Shown: positions 8,110 to 17,419 of the stretch, piece by piece
Position numbering within the stretch: position 1 is the stretch's first letter
Layout: every line of letters begins with the position of its first letter
Position numbers and translations under genes: made by a program
Assembly (NCBI RefSeq): GCF_031624495.1
Contig: NZ_JAMQOP010000006.1
Span: forward strand, 1-64,000
From: Halogeometricum sp. S1BR25-6
GTDB lineage: Archaea > Halobacteriota > Halobacteria > Halobacteriales > Haloferacaceae
DNA length: 64,000 nt
Direction of reading: 5' to 3'
Notes under the pieces: generated by a model
Database searches by the model: none
Told to the model about the DNA's origin: nothing
What the model saw: the letters and a program-made list of their open reading frames with translations, nothing else

Positions 8110-9123
8110 ATGATCACGGATGCTCGTGTCCTCCAACCCGAGTTCACGCCGCAGGAGGTAGAGCATCGTAACCAAGAGGTGAACGTCCTTTCAAACGCGC
8201 TCAAGCCCATCATGAATCAAGAACCTGGGGAGACGACGCTTCTCTTGGGTCCTTCGGGCGCCGGAAAGACCTGCATCGCTCGCTTTACGACCGAGCGTCT
8301 CCGGGAGAACGTCCTCGACATCAACTCACAGTACATCAACTGCTGGCAGGATTACACCCGATTCCGCGTCCTCTATCGAATTCTCGAAGGCATCGGACAG
8401 ACAGTGGATATCCATCGCCGCTCCACGCCAAAGGACGAACTGCTGGACCGATTGTGCAACTACGACGGCCCGCACTACGTCATCATCCTCGACGAGGTTG
8501 ACCAACTCGAGGACAAAAGCGTCCTCTACGACCTCTATCAGATGCGGGGTCTCACGGCCATCCTCATCACGAACCGCGAGGAGGATCTCTTCTCACATCT
8601 CGACGACCGTCTCACGAGTCGTTTCGAGAGCAGTGTCCGCGTCAACTTCGACAAGTACCACCTCGACGAGCTGGTCTCGATACTGGAGGCGCGGGCCCGG
8701 TGGGGATTATCGGAAAGGGCTATCGGAAGACAACAACTGGCGCTGATCGCCGACGCCGCAGCGGGCGATGCACGCATCGCTATCGGCATCCTTCGGAACG
8801 CTGCTCGACAGGCAGACCAACAGGGCACCGAGATGATTACGACGGACATCGTCGAGGGTGCGGTCCCCGATGGGCGTGCGGAAGTTCGCAGAAAGGCAGC
8901 GGAGAAATTACGGAAGCACCAGCGCGTCCTCTTCGAGATTTTGACCGACGAGGGGGAGATGAAACCGGGCGAACTGTATGATGAGTACTGCCGGCGAGTT
9001 GACGATCCGAAGACCAAGCGGACGGTCCGGAACTACCTCCAGAAGATGGAGCACTACCGGCTCATCATCGCCGACGGAAAGAAACGAGCCCGGACGTATC
9101 GACCCCGGACAGACCTCTCTTAA
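8110..9123 (+). CDS. orc1/cdc6: Orc1/Cdc6-family replication initiator
   Basis: AAA+ ATPase that marks and opens replication origins. Walker A is GPSGAGKT (residues 47-54) and Walker B is VIILDEVDQ (Asp128, Glu129). The sensor-1 segment is AILITNREED, and the sensor-2 region GDARIAIGILRNAAR is present. A C-terminal winged helix (about 270-337; LFEILTDEGEMKPGELYDEY) should bind DNA. At 337 aa it is shorter than chromosomal Orc1 (about 400 aa), as is common for plasmid-type paralogues. It is followed on the same strand by the PolB2 cassette, so initiation and polymerase genes sit together. Whether an origin lies beside it cannot be shown here. Confidence 0.92.
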   Translation: MITDARVLQPEFTPQEVEHRNQEVNVLSNALKPIMNQEPGETTLLLGPSGAGKTCIARFTTERLRENVLDINSQYINCWQDYTRFRVLYRILEGIGQTVDIHRRSTPKDELLDRLCNYDGPHYVIILDEVDQLEDKSVLYDLYQMRGLTAILITNREEDLFSHLDDRLTSRFESSVRVNFDKYHLDELVSILEARARWGLSERAIGRQQLALIADAAAGDARIAIGILRNAARQADQQGTEMITTDIVEGAVPDGRAEVRRKAAEKLRKHQRVLFEILTDEGEMKPGELYDEYCRRVDDPKTKRTVRNYLQKMEHYRLIIADGKKRARTYRPRTDLS

Positions 9124-9192
9124 CATCGTATCGGAAGCATCGGAAACGCCCCCGGTTCACCTAATGGCGACGCAGGTGGACTGTATCCTGTG

Positions 9193-9876
9193 ATGACGAA
9201 CTACCGAACGCCAGAACTCCCGACGCTCGAACCAGGTGTCACACTTCTCGAAACCGAATCGCGTACGTCCGGCGCGCTACACTCACTCGTACTTGACCAC
9301 GTTCTCTTAGAGAGCGGGTCCGCCCTCTGGGTGGACGCACGCGGGAACGGGACGACACAGCCGATAGCCGAACTCGCGCCCGATATGCGTGTTCTCGATC
9401 GAATCCGGATCGCTCGGGCGTTCACACCGTGGCAACACTACAGCCTACTCGAAGACGTTCCGTCGGAGCTCACTGCAGAGACAACGCTCTTGGTACTCCC
9501 CGATGTGGACGCGTTCTACCGCAATGAGGACCTCAGCCCGCACAAGGCAGGACAGATGTTCTCCGAGGCCTTCCAGCACGTCGTCGACATCGCTGAAACG
9601 TACGAACTCCCCGTACTCGTAACACGGATGGACGACGACACGTTCTCGGTACCGGTCGAGAACGCCTCAACGACGATTCTGCAGTGTGAACAGACGACGT
9701 TCGGGCCCCGATTCAGCGGTGAGGAGTTCGAGACGCTCGTCTATCCAGTCGGGGACGGCATCGTTCAAACGACGTTCACCTTCTGGCGGCGCGTCTTGGC
9801 GTCGAGACACCCCGCCTTCGACGTCGCGACTGAGTCTCCGACGCCAGCGGAGGTGAGGACCGTTGGGTCGAACTAA
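9193..9876 (+). CDS. RecA/RadA-fold protein of the PolB2 cassette, no Walker A seen
   Basis: 227 aa from ATG 9193 (a GTG lies directly before it). The sequence follows a RecA-like core: ALWVDARGNGTTQPIAELAP, then LDRIRIARAFTPWQHYSLLE and a Walker-B-like strand LLVLPDVDAFY. No GxxxxGKT is visible, so nucleotide binding may be lost. Proteins like this are known beside PolB2 in haloarchaea and have been proposed to take part in repair or translesion synthesis. It overlaps the next gene by 14 bases, so the three genes form an operon. Confidence 0.75.
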   Translation: MTNYRTPELPTLEPGVTLLETESRTSGALHSLVLDHVLLESGSALWVDARGNGTTQPIAELAPDMRVLDRIRIARAFTPWQHYSLLEDVPSELTAETTLLVLPDVDAFYRNEDLSPHKAGQMFSEAFQHVVDIAETYELPVLVTRMDDDTFSVPVENASTTILQCEQTTFGPRFSGEEFETLVYPVGDGIVQTTFTFWRRVLASRHPAFDVATESPTPAEVRTVGSN

Positions 9877-10108
9877 TCAGACGTACCGTGATCAAGTTCG
9901 TGGCATCGAAGAACAATGGAGTGACTTCCGTCGCGCGCTCCGTCGCCGCGACCAACCGCACTTCGATCACTTGTTCGAGCACGCTCGTGAGCAGGCCGAC
10001 GCCGGCGGGTACCTCAACCACCCGAATCCGGAGATTCCGATACTCATCTCCATCGCTGTCGAACAAGAGCGCCGGATCGTAGAACTGGAAGACCGCGTCC
10101 AAGCGTAA
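9863..10108 (+). CDS. Small conserved protein of the PolB2 cassette (81 aa)
   Basis: Short, charged, helical protein that begins at TTG 9863, overlapping the end of the RecA-like gene by 14 bases. It contains EQWSDFRRALRRRDQPHFD and ends with a likely helix (ISIAVEQERRIVELEDRV). No enzyme motif. The same small gene is regularly found just before PolB2 in haloarchaea, so a role as an accessory subunit is plausible. The TTG start is inferred from frame and overlap. Confidence 0.7.
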   Translation: MGRTNQTYRDQVRGIEEQWSDFRRALRRRDQPHFDHLFEHAREQADAGGYLNHPNPEIPILISIAVEQERRIVELEDRVQA

Positions 10109-10131
10109 GATTGCATCTGACTCAGGAAACG

Positions 10132-12237
10132 ATGGCTTACAAAATAGATTTCATAGACGGAACCGCAATCCACTGGTCGCTATCCGACGACGGTGCGATT
10201 CCGACTCGTGATGAGTCCTACACCCCTACCATCTACGTCTCCGCTCACAGTGCGTCGCTCGCGGAGGCTGGTTCACATCTTCGCGACCATCCCCGCATCG
10301 AGTCAGTCCGACGAGTCCGGGAGCGCATCGGGTTTCGGCACAATCCGACTGAGGTACTCCGTGTCGACGTTACTGACCTCGAATCCGTCATGGCCGTCGC
10401 GAACGAGGTCTCCGGATGGGGAGCACCGGGAGCGTATCGGCTCTACAACGTCGATTTCTCGAGAGAGTACCGTTACTGCCTGGAAGAGCGAATCGATCCG
10501 ACGCCGGACCAAGACCTCTCGGTACTCCGTCTCGCCGCCGAGGAAGCCGAACTCGTTGCACCACCCGTCACGGAACTCCAGTTCGGCGGGGAGACGCTGA
10601 CCGGGGATCCCGATGAGGTACTCACAGCTCTCCGTGACCAGTTCCGAAAGGAAGATCCGGACGTCCTTCAGCTATCGTCCAGCGACGTGATTCCTCGGCT
10701 CTTCGAGCAGGCCGAGCAGTACGACGTTGAGGGATTCCAACTGGGGCGACTCCCGGGCTATCAGCAACTCGCCGGGGAATCGACGTACGAAAGCTACGGA
10801 CAAGTGGGCCACTCCCCAGCGCGGTACAACGTCCCCGGGCGGGCAATCATCGACGAGTCGAACACGTTCTTCTGGAACCAGACGAATCTCGATGGCTGTC
10901 TCGACCTCGTCTCGCGCTCGCACAAGCCGCTCCAAGAGCTTGCATGGTCGTCCATCGGGAACATCCTGACAGCGATTCAAATCCGAGAGGCACGGTCTCG
11001 CGGCGTCCTCGTTCCGTGGCACTCGTGGCGACACGAGCAGTTCAAGACGATGCGACAACTCCACGACGCCGATCGAGGTGGGTTCACGTTCGCGCCGGAT
11101 GTTGGCTTCCACGAGGACGTCCACGAACTCGATTTTTCGAGTCTGTTTCCGAACATCATCGTCACTCGCAACGTCTCTCCCGAGAAGATCCGCTGTGAGT
11201 GCCATGCGGATCGGGAGGATGTCCCCGGACTTGGCTACAGTATCTGCGACGAGCGAGGCTACCTCCCGGACGTACTCGAACCGCTCATCCAAGACCGCGA
11301 CGAGATCAAGGCCGAACTCCGGGAGACCGACGACGCCGAGCGCCGCGCAGCGCTCGAAGGCCAATCGAACGCGATTAAGTGGATTCTCGTCTCCTGTTTC
11401 GGCTACCAGGGCTTCTCGAACGCCAAGTTCGGCCGTATCGAGTGCCACGAAGCGATCAACGCGTTTGCTCGCGAAATCCTGCTGGATAGCAAAGCCGTTT
11501 TCGAGGCGAATGGGTGGCACGTCGTCCACGGCATCGTCGACAGTATCTGGGTGACGCCTGTAGAGGGTGAGACGCAAACGCCGCTCGACGAACTCGCCGC
11601 TCAGATTTCTGAGGAGGTGGGGATTCGCTTAGAGTACGAAGCCGCCTACGACTGGCTGGCACTGGTGCCGCGGCGCGATTCTGACGCCGGGGCGCTCACC
11701 AAGTACTTCGGGAAAATCGCCGGTGAGGACGCCTACAAATATCGGGGAATCGAGTGTCGGCAGCGCAGTACGCCGCCGTTCATCAAAGACGCCCAGCAAG
11801 AACTCATCCGCGTGTTGGACGAAGAACGATCACCAGAGCAGGTCTGTGAATGTCTCCGGTCGATGGTCGACCGCCTCGAGCGCGGTGCTGTCGACCGCGA
11901 CCGGCTGGTCGTGACGAATCGGGTCTCCAAGTCCGTCGACGAGTATACCCAGTACACGCAAAACGTAGCGGCGCTCGAGCGTGCTGAATCGATGGGACTG
12001 AGTCGATCCGCCGGACAGGGGGTCTCCTACGTCGTCGTCGACGACGAGAAGCAGTCACGTGAGCGCGTCGCCCTCGCGAGCGAGAACCCGACGACGTACG
12101 ATCCTGCGTTCTATCGAACGCAGCTGCTTCGGGCTGCAGAGAGTGTGCTCTCGCCGCTGGGGTGGCGACGCCGACAGATCGAAGCAGAGGTGAGCTCATA
12201 CACGGAGCAGAGTCTGGATTCGTTCGAGAGCCGGTAA
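10132..12237 (+). CDS. polB2: B-family DNA polymerase, PolB2-like
   Basis: 701 aa from ATG 10132 (an in-frame TTG at 10111 is less likely). Polymerase motif A is DFSSLFPNII (Asp334), motif B is KWILVSCFGY (Lys416) and motif C is HGIVDSIWV (Asp470), where the usual DTDS is reduced to VDS. The N-terminal part lacks a clear DxE exonuclease site, so proofreading is probably absent. The C-terminus after about 560 is the thumb region. PolB2 enzymes of archaea are divergent and have been suspected of being repair or inactive forms. Here the genes around it (RecA-like, small protein, Orc1/Cdc6) support a role in copying or repairing this replicon. Confidence 0.9.
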   Translation: MAYKIDFIDGTAIHWSLSDDGAIPTRDESYTPTIYVSAHSASLAEAGSHLRDHPRIESVRRVRERIGFRHNPTEVLRVDVTDLESVMAVANEVSGWGAPGAYRLYNVDFSREYRYCLEERIDPTPDQDLSVLRLAAEEAELVAPPVTELQFGGETLTGDPDEVLTALRDQFRKEDPDVLQLSSSDVIPRLFEQAEQYDVEGFQLGRLPGYQQLAGESTYESYGQVGHSPARYNVPGRAIIDESNTFFWNQTNLDGCLDLVSRSHKPLQELAWSSIGNILTAIQIREARSRGVLVPWHSWRHEQFKTMRQLHDADRGGFTFAPDVGFHEDVHELDFSSLFPNIIVTRNVSPEKIRCECHADREDVPGLGYSICDERGYLPDVLEPLIQDRDEIKAELRETDDAERRAALEGQSNAIKWILVSCFGYQGFSNAKFGRIECHEAINAFAREILLDSKAVFEANGWHVVHGIVDSIWVTPVEGETQTPLDELAAQISEEVGIRLEYEAAYDWLALVPRRDSDAGALTKYFGKIAGEDAYKYRGIECRQRSTPPFIKDAQQELIRVLDEERSPEQVCECLRSMVDRLERGAVDRDRLVVTNRVSKSVDEYTQYTQNVAALERAESMGLSRSAGQGVSYVVVDDEKQSRERVALASENPTTYDPAFYRTQLLRAAESVLSPLGWRRRQIEAEVSSYTEQSLDSFESR

Positions 12238-12289
12238 TCGGTCGTCGTTCGGATTCATTGGAGGTGTCTATCGACACGCGAGATGTTCT

Positions 12290-12754
12290 TCATGCTTCTT
12301 CGAGATCCTCCCACCGTGCTGTCGGCGAATCCCCGCGAAAGTCGATTACCAGCGCGTCAGCGGGTCGAACGTACTGCTTGGCACCGCCCTCGTCTGAACC
12401 TGCTTCGCCGAGTCCGCCTGCTCGAGCAAGTGAATTACTCACTCGGTGAGCGCTACCGGCCGGGACTCCGTTGTCAATCTCATCTTGCGCGGAAGTTGGT
12501 TGGTCGGCCATCGTAAGAATCCGGAAGGCGTGCTTGGTCCGAATCGCGTTGAGTAACGTATCGGAGTCGACAACGACTGAACCGTCGAACGTGACTTCGA
12601 CTGGTTCGTCGAAGTGTGATCGACAGGATCCACACCAGTAATCCCTGGAGTATTGGCGAGTTTTCGTCTTCCGGCTGGATTTCTGATTGACGCTATTGCC
12701 ACCGCAAACAGGGCAGCGTTCCTCACGAACAAGGCCCGATTCAGACGAGACCAT
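12290..12754 (-). CDS. Zinc-ribbon hypothetical protein (154 aa)
   Basis: The N-terminal zinc ribbon is CPVC (residues 14-17) and CGSC (41-44), with a basic stretch between (SRKTKTRQYSRDYW). A beta segment follows (VEVTFDGSVVVDSDTLLNAI), then a low-complexity Gly/Ala/Ser region. The ribbon suggests nucleic-acid or protein binding. The start overlaps the 3' end of the upstream broken gene by 14 bases, so the two were probably a translationally coupled pair. Function unknown. Confidence 0.65.
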   Translation of the reverse strand: MVSSESGLVREERCPVCGGNSVNQKSSRKTKTRQYSRDYWCGSCRSHFDEPVEVTFDGSVVVDSDTLLNAIRTKHAFRILTMADQPTSAQDEIDNGVPAGSAHRVSNSLARAGGLGEAGSDEGGAKQYVRPADALVIDFRGDSPTARWEDLEEA

Positions 12755-13074
12755 CCACGCTCTCCTTATCGATACGATTGATGATCAGCTGACCATAGTG
12801 GCCGGCGAATACATTGCAGTTGCCGCAGCTGAAACCAAGTGATGGGTAGCCCGTCGGCCGTCAGTGACGTGGCGGCATCGGGGCTATTCTGATCTCCGAG
12901 CGCCGGGAGCGACAGCGGGTCGCAGCCGAGTTTCGTTGTGATCCGACAGACATGAGCAGCCATCAACTTCTCGGCGTTGTCGACGATGCTACTGTTGGCT
13001 ACCGAGTCAACGGCCAGGTTAGGTATCCTCGATCGGCGCTGTATGCTTTCCTCGTTTTCTATCCCCTTAGACAT
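12741..13074 (-). pseudogene. Frameshifted Cys-containing small gene
   Basis: From ATG 13074 the frame reads acidic coding-like sequence (IVDNAEKLMAAHVCRITTK, then NSPDAATSLTADG) and then loses character. About 12845-12855 the neighbouring frame takes over with YPSLGFSCGNCNVFAGHYGQ and ends IINRIDKESVDGLV at 12741. That end holds a CxxC and is clearly the true C-terminus. Joining needs one extra base removed. The restored protein is about 110 aa with a partial zinc site and overlaps the following zinc-ribbon gene by 14 bases. Family not recognised. Confidence 0.6.
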
Positions 13075-13385
13075 CTAATTGTTCGATAGCAGTTCTGTTA
13101 TATCAGTCTGGCTGATTGTATTGTTAGAACAGATTGTGGATACTGGGACGTTCCCGGTGCGACTGCTTTCAATTAGATTTCACTCACGCCCGTATTTGTC
13201 AGCAGCCACGCTTTCTGCGGAGCTATTCTTCTTGTAGCCATGGGCTTCAATTACTTCACGGAATGCAGTATCAGGTTAGGAGACTTACTCGACATATTGC
13301 TCTAGAATTCCGTGAGTTGGGAGGTGTCGTGGGATTGAAATTCTAGTGTTTGGTAATTGAGCCCTGAGTGGCTGCGTGAACCTAT
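13075..13385. other. Intergenic stretch with a short gene remnant
   Basis: Between the broken Cys-gene and the helical-repeat fragment I see no intact gene. On the minus strand at about 13180-13270 a frame reads TAFREVIEAHGYKKNSSAES and continues to a TGA at 13180-13182. It looks like the last 30 residues of a lost gene, preceded by a stop in the same frame. The rest is AT-rich. Boundaries of the remnant are approximate. Confidence 0.35.
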
Positions 13386-14868
13386 CTAGTCCAGATAACT
13401 TTGTCTGATACCTTCCAACCTATCGTGGTCAACGCTCTCTAATTGCTCGAATCGTTGAATCAAGTCCTCAGCCGCATCCTTGACTGCATTGTTATTGGTT
13501 CGGTCAAGAAGGGCCTCTAGTCGATCTAGTATCTGATTCTCTTTTCCATAGAAATTCTCGAAACCAGCAATCTGACCAACGACTGTTTTCAGCTGGTTGG
13601 CATTGAGATTCTGATCGGTCAGGGAATTGCTGAGCCGTTCCATGAAGCGGGCGCCTTGATCTTTTTCTAGTTCCTCAGGCATCGATTGTAGAATCTCGAT
13701 AACCGGAGTGAAGTGGTCCGGGTTCTGGTTATTGCTGAGTCTCTGGGCAACTTCTTCTCGGACGTCTCCGATAACTGCTGCACGTCGGTCTGCGTCTGCA
13801 TCTTCAGCTAACTCGTCCCACAACTCCCTGTAAACCTTGTAGTCACCTGCGTTGCCTCGAAGAAGGATCTCCATTTTTCCGATGAAACTCTCCTGCTCCG
13901 GGCCATCAAGCTTTGAGAAATGCTTAGCGATAGGCATCAAGAGCTGCTTCTTAGCGTTTGAATTGCGCTCAGATTTAGCCTGTCGACCGCACTGTTCGAT
14001 AATCGAACCCCACTCCGCTTCAAGTTTGGCGGGGTGCTTCTCAATGATCGACAAACCGATGTTCCGATGGTTATTATTGTTATTCCGGATTAACTCCTCC
14101 ACCTTGTCAACAATCTTTGAATCGAATTCCGATGGGATTTGTGGAATCACTACGCCAACAATAAATTTCTCATCGTTGAGGTGATTGGGAATACGGGAGA
14201 GAAACGCATCAACTTCTTCTTCTGACTCAAAGATGGGAATCTTATTCTCTGCCGCAAATTCGCAGATCTCCCTGACATTATTCGGATTCCACTTTCGGTA
14301 CAGCCCGCTAATCAACTGCTGAACCTCTGACCACGTCTCTTCTGAGAACGACTCGTAGAAGTGAAGGAGTGCCTCAACCAGTACAACCCTCTCGTTATCC
14401 TTCGCATCGAGAAGCTCCTTGATTGTCTGGAAGACATTTTCTGCCGTCGATTCTGAAACCATTGAACCGACTGCCATCAACTCACGAGCAAGAGACTGGT
14501 CGATCTGATCCGCTTGATTACCCCTGTAATCGTCTCGTAGCTCAAGCAGCTTTTCCACGTAGCTGCTGCGACCATCAACGCCAGCGATATCATCGAACTG
14601 GCCATACTCCTCTATTTTTGTAAACTCGTTCTGATTATCCTCTATCTCAACCAGTGAAGCTGCCATCTCGATAATCTCGGGCGTAACCAAGCGTTCCTTT
14701 GCCTCCCTTGAACCTGCTAAGCTCTTCAAAGCAGTACTCAAGGCATCATCACGTAGATCAGTTATACTGGTCGAGAGTGTCGAGACTGCACGACTAGGGA
14801 TTTTGTCGGCGTGTGAGATGAATGCCTCTAGGACACCTTCGTTCAGCCCATCTTCACTTTTGATGCCC
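13386..14868 (-). pseudogene. 3' part of a large helical-repeat protein, missing its N-terminus
   Basis: About 493 residues of almost purely alpha-helical, acidic sequence (for example NVFQTIKELLDAKDNERVVL and RFMERLSNSLTDQNLNANQ), resembling HEAT/ARM-like solenoids. The open frame can be read further upstream to 15053, but those first 62 residues are Ser/Thr-rich and lie out of frame over the conjugation gene, so they are not native. The natural N-terminus has therefore been lost at about 14865. Such C-terminal solenoids occur in STAND/KAP-type NTPases, including defence proteins, but no NTPase part is left to test this. Lower GC than the flanks suggests separate acquisition. Confidence 0.6.
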
Positions 14869-15228
14869 TGTTTCGTAGTGGTCGATGAACTCCTCTCGTG
14901 TGAGTTCGACTGGCTGGATGAGCCGTGAAGCGACATCAACGTCAACGCGTTCGATATCGAATGTCTCGGGATAGATCGAACGAAGGCGCTTCTCGAAGGT
15001 GTCGAGATGCTCGTCGACACCGTAATAGAACTCGACTGGCTCGTCCGTTCCATCGCTCAGGGCAAGGAATTCAAACCGGGGCGGTGTTTCACTGTGGAAC
15101 GGGTTCAGCTTCTCTGTGAGGCTTTCCGATCCCGTATTCGTGAGCTTGTGAAGACTAGCGAGAACACGCGAGATTCCCGCGGAGTCGAGCTGTTCGGACG
15201 TCGGCGTGACGCGGAGATACTCACGCAT
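14854..15228 (-). pseudogene. Truncated gene of the conjugation operon
   Basis: Starts at ATG 15228 inside the stop region of the VirB4-like gene (8-base overlap). It runs MREYLRVTPTSEQLD, then FEFLALSDGTDEPVEFYYG, LDTFEKRLRSIYPETF and LIQPVELTREEFIDHYE, then ends after 124 aa in GHQK. The segment matches the N-terminus of a long conserved protein that follows VirB4 in haloarchaeal conjugative elements (a putative ATP-binding transfer protein, by memory 800 aa or more). The cut coincides with the start of unrelated sequence, so the loss came from a rearrangement rather than a point mutation. Confidence 0.7.
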
Positions 15229-17419
15229 CCTCGTCCACCTCCACCGATCCACCATCAGGTTTCGCAGTGACCGCCTGTGATTCTCCGTTCGCAGCCTGCT
15301 TCTCTAACTCCTCACGGAACTGCTGCACGTCAGTATTGACGGCCTCCTCGTTAGCACCGGGAAGTGTTTCTCGTGTCTGTTCGGCCGGGTCGAAATCGAT
15401 GACTTGCTTTTCCTTGGACATTGCCTGCACCTTGATTCCGCGCCACTCGCCGTCGACACCGACGAGCGCTTCGGAGAACCCGGCGTCCTCGTTGCCGGGC
15501 ACCGCGTCCTGTACGTAGCGCATCTGTGCGTGATTCAGACCGAACTCTTCGGCCCACTCCTCATCCATCCCGTCCAAGCGATGGAACTGCTTGACGGCAC
15601 ACTGGTCGAGGATTGCCTCTGACTCGGCGTGCTCGAAGAACTCATCGACAGTCTGCGTAACAAGACGAATCGAGAGGTCGTGGTGACGGTGATGGCGGAA
15701 CACCGTTTCGAGGAACGCTAGACTCGCGGCATCCTGCATGATGTACCGCGCCTCGTCGATGACGAATACAACCTCCTTGTCCGTCTCTTTCGCCCGTTCG
15801 TACACCAGCGAGATGAGCAACTGCATCGTCAGCGCCGTACTGCTGTCGACGCTGCCTTCCTGTTGTGCGAGATCGAGGTAGATGACCTTCTCGTCACGGA
15901 TGTCGAACTCCGAGGACTTCCCGAGATTCGCGTGGCGACCCTCTTCCTCGAAGGGGCGCAACTGGTCCAGAAGCCACGTCGCGTCCTCGCGGATCTTCCC
16001 GGCCTCCTCGTCAGATCGGACGACGAACTCCTCTGGTTCGTCGACCATCTCTTCGAAGACGTCCATCATGTCTCGAATCGTCGGACTCGGGTTGTCGTGG
16101 GTCGTGATATCATCAGTTATGCCGTTACGCTGGTAGGCGCGTTTGAGTCCGAGTTCGAGCGTCGTCCGACGGTCGCCAAGTGAGATACCACGCAGTGCGA
16201 AGAAGTTCGTCAGAAAGCTCATCGCATCGTCGAGCTTCTCGTTGAACGGACTCGCGTCCTCACCCATTGCCCGCTGGACGTGGTCGGGTGTCTGGCGAAT
16301 CTCCAGGGGATTCAACCCGAGCGTCCCACCGACGGTGATACGTTTCGCATCGAGTGCTTCAGAGACGCCTGCCCAGTTGTTGAGCGGTTCGAGGATGATA
16401 CCGATGCGGTCCTTACTCTGCTCAATCGAGCGGATGAAGTTCTGCTTCGAGCCGAACGATTTGCCAGAACCAGTATCGCCGACGGTGAACATCGCGTACC
16501 CGTTGTCACGGTCAAACGGATCGATGACGACGGGACTCTGATTGTCCTTGTGGATACCGAACTCGACACCACCCTCTTCGAGGATTGTCGCGTTGTGCGG
16601 TGACGAGAGAAGTGCACCGATGGCACCGCCGAGAGCGATGGACTCGCGGCCAAACTTGTTGTCTCCAATCGGGGCAGCCGACTGCAGTGCGAGATCTTGC
16701 CGGCAGATAGCCGTCTTCGGCGTGAGGTTTGCCGGGTCGTCCCGGAGGGCGCTCTTGACCTTCTGGACAGAGTCCCTGAGGTCGTCCTTGTCGTCGGCAC
16801 GAACCGTGATGAACATCCCTTGATCGAAGACGTTCGCTCCGTTCTCGACGGCCTTGTAGGTTGCAGCGGCTTCATTTGCTCGCTCCTGCAAATATGCACT
16901 CCGGACGCTCTGTTCGAGATCGGCGTCGACTTGGAGGTCGTCAGCGATATCCTGCAGTTCGTTTCGTGCCCGCTGCTGATTCTTCGGGGTGATGTGCGCT
17001 GTGAGGTCGAACTCGACGTCGGTCAACTCGAAGAGGTCGCTTAGGTAGCCGTCGTTCGGGTAGTCGCCATAGTCATCGATGTACAGCGTTGTCGTCCACT
17101 GCTCGCCGACGCGTGCAGCACGGGTCTCCCACTCGATGGCTGCCGGCGCGGTCACGGTCTTGTGGGACTCGGAGATGTCGTCGAGGAGTTGGCCCTCTGC
17201 GTGACCCTTGTTGAGCGTCTCCTCGTCGAGGACATCCGAGAAATCGACCTCGGGTTCCTCGTCGGCGGTGTGCCGGTCCCAGAGACGTTTCCCGACGATT
17301 CCGAGGGCGACAACCATCAGGAGGTAGATCGCCGCACCTTCAGGCGACGTTGGGTTCAGTAACCACTCTGTGAACTGGGTGACAGCCCCGCCATCTGTCT
17401 GCAGGATCGCCTTAGACAT
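15221..17419 (-). CDS. virB4: VirB4/TraC-like conjugation ATPase
   Basis: Cytoplasmic ATPase that powers type IV secretion and pilus assembly. From ATG 17419 (MSKAILQTDGG; 732 aa) it has an N-terminal membrane anchor (IYLLMVVALGIVGKRLW, about 31-47). Walker A is GDTGSGKS (314-321), Walker B is VVFVIDEARY, and the Gln-containing motif IRLVTQTVDEFFEH follows. The reading frame opens at 17464, but ATG 17419 overlaps the previous stop by 8 bases, the usual spacing here. It overlaps the next gene by 8 bases. A fusion of VirB3-like anchor and VirB4 core is common in archaeal systems. Confidence 0.9.
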   Translation of the reverse strand: MSKAILQTDGGAVTQFTEWLLNPTSPEGAAIYLLMVVALGIVGKRLWDRHTADEEPEVDFSDVLDEETLNKGHAEGQLLDDISESHKTVTAPAAIEWETRAARVGEQWTTTLYIDDYGDYPNDGYLSDLFELTDVEFDLTAHITPKNQQRARNELQDIADDLQVDADLEQSVRSAYLQERANEAAATYKAVENGANVFDQGMFITVRADDKDDLRDSVQKVKSALRDDPANLTPKTAICRQDLALQSAAPIGDNKFGRESIALGGAIGALLSSPHNATILEEGGVEFGIHKDNQSPVVIDPFDRDNGYAMFTVGDTGSGKSFGSKQNFIRSIEQSKDRIGIILEPLNNWAGVSEALDAKRITVGGTLGLNPLEIRQTPDHVQRAMGEDASPFNEKLDDAMSFLTNFFALRGISLGDRRTTLELGLKRAYQRNGITDDITTHDNPSPTIRDMMDVFEEMVDEPEEFVVRSDEEAGKIREDATWLLDQLRPFEEEGRHANLGKSSEFDIRDEKVIYLDLAQQEGSVDSSTALTMQLLISLVYERAKETDKEVVFVIDEARYIMQDAASLAFLETVFRHHRHHDLSIRLVTQTVDEFFEHAESEAILDQCAVKQFHRLDGMDEEWAEEFGLNHAQMRYVQDAVPGNEDAGFSEALVGVDGEWRGIKVQAMSKEKQVIDFDPAEQTRETLPGANEEAVNTDVQQFREELEKQAANGESQAVTAKPDGGSVEVDEDA

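Noticed and set aside
10672-11577. 301-codon minus-strand open frame
   Set aside because: Antisense to PolB2 motifs; composition reflects codon bias only.
13386-15053. Full 555-codon frame as one protein
   Set aside because: Its first 62 codons are a shadow of the conjugation gene in another frame; the true part starts at about 14868.
15863-16183. Plus-strand frames opposite the VirB4 gene
   Set aside because: Antisense shadows without start signals or family resemblance.
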